Shown here: positions 60,062 to 64,000 of the stretch, piece by piece
Layout of the letters: each line of letters opens with the position of its first letter
Position numbering within the stretch: position 1 is the first letter of the stretch
DNA from: Streptomyces sp. NBC_01549
Lineage (GTDB): Bacteria > Actinomycetota > Actinomycetes > Streptomycetales > Streptomycetaceae
DNA: 64,000 nucleotides
Reading direction: 5' to 3'
NCBI RefSeq assembly: GCF_026339955.1
Contig: NZ_JAPEPW010000002.1
Coordinates: 744,001 to 808,000 of the forward strand
The notes under the pieces: model-generated
Databases searched by the model: none
The model's input: the letters and a program-made list of their open reading frames with translations, nothing else
Told to the model about the DNA's origin: nothing
Program-made: the position numbers and the translations under genes

Positions 60062-60520
60062 CTACTGCAGCACTCGCTGGACCCCGTCTACGAGAGCGAC
60101 GGCGTAGCCGTCGGCGGTGATGCGGGCCTGGCCGTCCGCGCCACGAGGGGTCGGTCGAGGTCAGCGGGGTAGACACCGGTACGTTCGCCGGGTGCGAAGT
60201 GGACCGGCCAGGGGGAGAGGCCCAGGTGACGTCGAGCGCCACACGCCGCCGCCGCGCGCCGGCTCGCCGCTCCAGCGGGGCCGTCCCCCGACCGCCGCGG
60301 CTTCCTCCGCGTGCCTGCCGAGGACCCAGGCGGCAGCCGTAGCGTTGCCGTAGCCTCGCACGTCGTTGGCCGCTTGGGAAAGGAACTCCAACTTCGCCTT
60401 CGGCGACGAAGCGCCATAGCTGGCGTAGGTCAGAGCCAGAGCCCGGAGTGGAGGGTGTCCGGCGGTCGCCGCGCACTGCGAAGTGACCCTGTAGTAGGCG
60501 TCGGCTCCACGGCGTGACGT
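60062..60520 (-). pseudogene. Decayed minus-strand gene of unknown family
   Basis: In shifting frames the minus strand reads GADAYYRVTSQCAATAGHPP, then ALTYASYGASSPKAKLEFLS, NDVRGYGNATAAAWVLGRHA, then (other frame) FAPGERTGVYPADLDRPLVA and finally QARITADGYAVALVDGVQRV with a stop. The pieces look like real protein, but no single frame spans them. I do not recognise the family. The left part of this gap is otherwise empty. Confidence 0.3.
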
Positions 60521-60604
60521 ACTTGAACGACTGCTACTCGCGGGCAGATGAGGGCCTGCCCGCCGGGGCTGGACCGGAGCGGACCGTGCGGGCGCTCCGC
60601 GGGC

Positions 60605-61152
60605 TAGCAATTTCGCTCCATGGATCGCCTTCGCCGTCATCCCGGCCTGGCAGTGGGGAGCCCTGGACGCCCTGCTCATCTCCATCGCCCTGGTCGCCGA
60701 AGGCCACCGGGCCGGGCAGCCGCTGGACACCATGCTTCTAGGCTTGGTCTCGGCGGCCCTTTTTCGCGGTTGTCGTCACTGTCGCCTTCGCCAGCCCCAA
60801 CTCGCCGTTCCACCACTACGTCAACGCCTCCTCGGCGGCCGTCCTGGCACTGACGGCCTGGAGCGGCCTGGCCCTCAAGCAGCCGTTCACCCTGGCCATC
60901 GCGCGCGGTCAGGCCCTCGAAGCTGTCTGGCGCACCCCGGCCTTCTATTGCGTGAACGTGGTCATCACGGCTGCCTGGGCCGCCGCCTTCACCCTGTCAG
61001 CCCTCGTACTGGCCGTTTTGGACATGAACAACGCTGGACCGCTGGCCCTCGTGCTGGTACAGGTCGCCGGGTTCCTCCTCCCCGTGGCCTTCACCGTCCC
61101 CTACACCGCGGCCGTACGGGCCCGCGCGGCAGCTGGCCAGCCCGCCCGCTGA
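60605..61152 (+). pseudogene. Frameshifted polytopic membrane protein
   Basis: From about 60612 one frame reads APWIAFAVIPAWQWGALDAL, LISIALVAEGHRAGQPLDTM and LLGLVSAALF. At a run of five T near 60770 the frame changes, and a second frame continues AVVVTVAFASPNSPFHHYVN, SGLALKQPFTLAIARGQALE, NVVITAAWAAAFTLSALVLA and VAGFLLPVAFTVPYTAAVRA to a stop. Together they form a five- or six-helix membrane protein of a family annotated only as hypothetical. No start codon is seen at its left end. A one-base error in the T run cannot be excluded. Confidence 0.6.
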
Positions 61153-61293
61153 CCACCGCAACCGCGAACTCGTCAGCGCGCCACAGACCGCCCAACCGGC
61201 CGGTACACCCCGGCCCGCTCAACGACTGACCGCAAGACGACCCGACCGCCGCCGCCCACCCCATCGACTCACCGTCCGGCGGCAGCGGGGCGC

Positions 61294-61551
61294 CTACTCC
61301 CGAAGGGCCGGGAAGACCACGTCGACGCGCGTGCCCTCGCCCGGCGTGCTGTCGAGTCCGATCAGCGCGTGGTGAACCTCGGCAATGGCGGCGACGATGG
61401 CCAAGCCGAAGCTGTCGCAGGCGTCGCCGCTGAGCTCAAGGCCGGGCGCGAGGTGCTCGCGGGCCCAGAAGTCGCTGTTGAGGTTGTTGCCCTCCACCTG
61501 GTGCGGCGCTGTAGATGCGCCCCAGAGGAATCCGGGAACGAGTTCAGTCAT
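61294..61551 (-). CDS. Chimeric ORF: GH1 beta-glucosidase N-terminus joined to histidine-kinase C-terminus
   Basis: The 85-residue ORF has two unrelated parts. Residues 1-48 (LVPGFLWGASTAPHQVEGNN, LNSDFWAREHLAPGL) are the start of a GH1 beta-glucosidase up to GDACDSF. Residues 49-85 (GLAIVAAIAEVHHALIGLDS, TPGEGTRVDVVFP) are the end of a histidine-kinase ATPase domain. The joint is near 61407 and is in frame. AAGGAAG precedes the ATG, so the ORF may be translated. Neither part is functional alone; it marks a deletion joining two genes. Confidence 0.75.
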   Translation of the reverse strand: MTELVPGFLWGASTAPHQVEGNNLNSDFWAREHLAPGLELSGDACDSFGLAIVAAIAEVHHALIGLDSTPGEGTRVDVVFPALRE

Positions 61552-61679
61552 CGTCAACTTCCTTGTCCGAGGGAGCAGAACACTGCAGAGAGAAGGGAAC
61601 GAGGTTGAGTCACAGAGGACGATGCGAGGTCCACCGGCCCGGTCGACGCCGGTCCGAGGGTGGACGCTTCGACGCTAAC

Positions 61680-61699
61680 ATCGAATTTCGAATCTCGAT
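61680..61699. promoter_or_regulatory. Imperfect 20-bp palindrome, candidate TetR operator
   Basis: ATCGAATTTCGAATCTCGAT has 16 of 20 positions in dyad symmetry and is AT-rich against a GC-rich background. It lies about 40 bases before the TetR start and about 130 bases from the divergent chimeric ORF, a typical place for an autoregulated operator. Confidence 0.55.
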
Positions 61700-61738
61700 A
61701 CTATTTTTGCGTCGATGACAAGGACGGCAGGAGAGCGC

Positions 61739-62359
61739 ATGACCGCAAGCACGAGCCGGGGGCCGTACGCGAAGACCGCGGAGGTGCGGCGGCGGATCAT
61801 CGAGGCCTGCATGGGGGCGTTCGGTGAGGCGGGATTCCGCGGCGCCACCATGAAGGACATCGCCCAGCGGGCCGGCATCAGCCTGACCGGCCTGCTGCAC
61901 CACTTCCCGCGCAAGGAGGACCTGCTCCTCGCCATGCTCGAACTGCGCGACCGGCGTAGTGCCCAGTTTCTGGAGTCGGCCGAGGCGCTGCATCCGAAGG
62001 AGCGGCCCGTCGAGGCTTTGCGGGGCATGCTCGGCGTGCTCGTCGAGAACGAACTGAGGCCGGGGCTCATAGAGTTGCACTGCATTCTGTCGGCCGAGGC
62101 GACCTCCCCCGGCCACCCTGCGCACGAGTTCTACGCCCAGCGCTACCGCACGCTCCGCCAGTTCTACGCGGACGTGTTCACCGCTCTCGCCGAGCGCGAC
62201 GAGCTGCGCTCGGACATCGCCCCGGAGTCGTTGGCGACGATCACCATCTCCCTCATCAACGGCCTGCAGCAGCAGTGGCTTTTCGACCGCGAATCGGTGC
62301 ACGTGGAGCGCGCGATCCGCATGTTCCTGCTGTCCGTCATCCCGGGGCTGGACGGCTGA
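61739..62359 (+). CDS. TetR/AcrR-family transcriptional regulator
   Basis: This 206-residue protein has the TetR DNA-binding domain: AEVRRRIIEACMGAFGEAGF, RGATMKDIAQRAGISLTGLL, HHFPRKEDLLLAML. The C-terminal domain (LIELHCILSAEATSPGHPAH, YAQRYRTLRQFYADVF) is helical and of unknown ligand. AGGAG precedes this ATG; another ATG eight codons upstream is less well placed. The remnant beta-glucosidase start is divergent, suggesting the repressor once controlled a sugar-hydrolase gene; a peptide-type ABC importer gene converges from the other side. Confidence 0.88.
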   Translation: MTASTSRGPYAKTAEVRRRIIEACMGAFGEAGFRGATMKDIAQRAGISLTGLLHHFPRKEDLLLAMLELRDRRSAQFLESAEALHPKERPVEALRGMLGVLVENELRPGLIELHCILSAEATSPGHPAHEFYAQRYRTLRQFYADVFTALAERDELRSDIAPESLATITISLINGLQQQWLFDRESVHVERAIRMFLLSVIPGLDG

Positions 62360-62382
62360 GCACGGTGGGCCGGGTGGCGGGT

Positions 62383-63222
62383 TCACAGCGCGTTCCGTGC
62401 CGCGGCCAGACGCTGTCGCTCCTCGCGCCGTTTCCTCTGCCCGACCGGGTCCGCGACCGGGGCGGCGAGCAACAGACGCTGGGTGTAGGGGTGTTCGGGA
62501 GCGGAGGTGACGAGGCCTGCCGGGCCGGTCTCGACGATGCCGCCGCGGTGGACCACGCTCACCCTGTGACTCACGTGCCGGATGACCGCGAGGTCGTGCG
62601 AGACGAAGAGATAGGCGACCCCGGTACGCCGCTGGATGTCGACGAAGAGGTCGAGCACGCGGGCCTGCGTCGACAGGTCGAGGGCGGAGACCGGCTCGTC
62701 GCAGACGATCAGTTTCGGTCCCGGAGCCAGGGCTCGGGCGATCGCGACGCGCTGGCGCTGGCCGCCGCTGAACTCCCGCGGCAGCCGTACGAAGGCGTCT
62801 GCCGGCAGTCCTACCTCGTCGAGAAGTTCACGCACACGCACTCGGGCGTTGCGTGGGCTCGCCCCCTGCACCACGAGAGGCTCGCTGAGGATGTCGCCGA
62901 CGGTGAGCGACGGGTTGAGCGAGGTGTAGGGGTCCTGGAAGACGACCTGGATGTAGCGTGCGAGGGCCCGGCGCTCCTTCGCCGTGCAGTGGGTGATGTC
63001 CTGGCCGAGAAAGCCGATGCGTCCGCTGCTGGGCTTCACCAGCCCGAGCACCGCCCGGCCGATGGTCGTCTTGCCGGAGCCGGACTCGCCGACGATGCCG
63101 AGCGTCTCGCCCTCGTCCACCGCCAGGGACACCCCGTGCAGTACCTGCTGCGGGCGGGTGCGGAAGCCGCGTCCCGGGTAGGCCACGCGCAGGTCGTTCA
63201 CGTCGAGCAGGGCCGTCTTCAT
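62383..63222 (-). CDS. Oligopeptide-type ABC importer ATPase, OppF-like
   Basis: The 279-residue protein has Walker A GESGSGKTTIG, Q-loop VVFQDPYTSLNPSLTVGDIL, signature FSGGQRQRVAIARALA, Walker B LIVCDEPVSALD and the H-loop YLFVSHDLAVIRHVSHRVSV, followed by the Opp/Dpp C-terminal region (EHPYTQRLLLAAPVADPVG). It hydrolyses ATP to drive uptake of a peptide or similar solute. It overlaps the upstream ATPase gene by four bases. The permease and binding protein would lie beyond the window. Confidence 0.93.
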   Translation of the reverse strand: MKTALLDVNDLRVAYPGRGFRTRPQQVLHGVSLAVDEGETLGIVGESGSGKTTIGRAVLGLVKPSSGRIGFLGQDITHCTAKERRALARYIQVVFQDPYTSLNPSLTVGDILSEPLVVQGASPRNARVRVRELLDEVGLPADAFVRLPREFSGGQRQRVAIARALAPGPKLIVCDEPVSALDLSTQARVLDLFVDIQRRTGVAYLFVSHDLAVIRHVSHRVSVVHRGGIVETGPAGLVTSAPEHPYTQRLLLAAPVADPVGQRKRREERQRLAAARNAL

Positions 63223-64000
63223 CGCGCCTCCGTCTCGAGCGTGTCCGCCTCTCGGGCGTCCGTCTCTCGGGCGTCCGTCGTCGGCCGGTCGGTGCGCAAG
63301 GTCCGCTTGTCGAGGATGGAATCCAGCAGCATCCGGGTGTAGGCGTGCCGCGGGGCGGTGAACAGGTCGAGCGCGTCGCCGGTCTCGACGATCCGGCCCT
63401 TCTGCATGACCGCGACGCGGTTGCAGATGTCCGCGACCACACCAAAGTTGTGGGTCACAAGGAGCACCGCCATGTTCAGCTCCTTCTGCAGCTCGCGCAG
63501 CAGGTCGAGGATCTCCGCCTGCACGGTCACGTCGAGCGCGGTCGTGGGTTCGTCGGCGATGAGCAGCAGCGGACGGCTCGCGACCGCGCCCGCGATGAGC
63601 ACGCGCTGGGCCATGCCGCCGGAGATCTGGTGCGGATAGGAGAAGAAGGTGCGCTTCGGGTCCGGGATGCCGACCCGGTCCAGCAGAGCGAGAACGTGTT
63701 CGCGCGCCGCACGTCGCGGCATCGTCGAGGAGGCGCGCAGGCCCTCGACGAGCTGTGTTCCCACGGTGAAGTTGGGGTCGAGGTTGGACATCGGCTCCTG
63801 CACGTACGCGATGGACCTCCCGCGCACACCACGCAGTTCGCCCTCGCTGAGGCCAATGAGTTCGCGTCCGTCGAGCCGGATCGATCCTCGGGTGACGACC
63901 GCCTCGGCGGGCAGCACACCGAGGACGGCGAATGCGGTCTGGGTCTTGCCGGATCCCGACTCACCGACGAGACCGAGGGTCTGCCCCGCCTCCAGGCTCA
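63219..64000 (-). CDS. Oligopeptide-type ABC importer ATPase, OppD-like (5' end outside window)
   Basis: The visible 259 codons include Walker A GESGSGKTQTAFAVLG near the window edge, YVQEPMSNLDPNFTVGTQLV (Q-loop), signature ISGGMAQRVLIAGAVA, Walker B LLLIADEPTTALD and VLLVTHNFGVVADICNRVAV. The C-terminal extension with APRHAYTRMLLDSILDK is typical of OppD. The final 25 residues are an Arg/Glu/Thr-rich near-repeat (DARETDAREADTLETEAR), unusual for the family. It pairs with the OppF-like protein; the gene continues past the right edge. Confidence 0.93.
   Translation of the reverse strand, partial: SLEAGQTLGLVGESGSGKTQTAFAVLGVLPAEAVVTRGSIRLDGRELIGLSEGELRGVRGRSIAYVQEPMSNLDPNFTVGTQLVEGLRASSTMPRRAAREHVLALLDRVGIPDPKRTFFSYPHQISGGMAQRVLIAGAVASRPLLLIADEPTTALDVTVQAEILDLLRELQKELNMAVLLVTHNFGVVADICNRVAVMQKGRIVETGDALDLFTAPRHAYTRMLLDSILDKRTLRTDRPTTDARETDAREADTLETEAR

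Overview
The window is high-GC, codon-biased actinobacterial DNA, almost certainly a Streptomyces chromosome arm. The evidence is GC-rich third positions, frequent GTG/TTG starts, overlapping stop/start pairs, an SsgA-like protein, GAF-ANTAR proteins, large LuxR-type ATPase regulators and a cydABCD operon. No tRNA, rRNA, CRISPR array or complete biosynthetic cluster was seen. Gene fossils, truncations and mobile elements are dense, as expected of an accessory arm.

Layout. 1-841: 3' part of an IS1380-type transposase. 1.1-11.3 kb: small stress-type genes. These are two CsbD-like proteins, a TetR regulator, a STAS protein, an acetyltransferase-like protein, two GAF-ANTAR proteins, a PRC-barrel protein with a decayed copy, two DUF5994 paralogues and several small membrane proteins. 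Three of the transcription units share a conserved promoter/leader. 11.5-16.8 kb: SpoIIE-type phosphatase, Dps, a flavin disulfide oxidoreductase and an LtrA-type membrane protein. 16.8-20.1 kb: a two-gene alpha/beta-hydrolase operon whose upstream region is split by a complete ISL3 element with 8-bp target duplications.

20.5-26.5 kb: amidohydrolase, isochorismatase-like hydrolase, DoxX and DUF1275 in one direction, then a truncated MFS gene abutting a pirin gene and a small acetyltransferase. 26.6-31.6 kb: a sugar-type ABC importer whose lipoprotein gene is interrupted just after its start codon by a group II intron carrying a reverse transcriptase. 31.8-46 kb: hydrolases and their likely regulators. 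There are two LuxR-type ATPases, AraC regulators (one broken), three hydrolases (two with a replaced nucleophile), an SsgA-like protein and fossils of several families. 46-49.3 kb: an MFS exporter and a flavin reductase/monooxygenase pair, with a degenerate second copy of the reductase. 49.7-55.7 kb: the complete cydABCD operon for cytochrome bd oxidase and its assembly exporter.

55.8-61.2 kb: hydrolase fragments, two intact tandem alpha/beta hydrolases, a secreted beta-propeller-like protein and decayed membrane-protein DNA. 61.3-64 kb: a chimeric ORF (beta-glucosidase N-terminus joined to a histidine-kinase C-terminus), a TetR regulator and two ATPases of a peptide ABC importer running off the window.

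The recurring theme is repeated gain and loss of alpha/beta hydrolases of two subfamilies, each linked to AraC or LuxR regulators. The most striking single observation is the group II intron placed in frame inside the solute-binding protein gene: exact excision would restore a normal lipoprotein.
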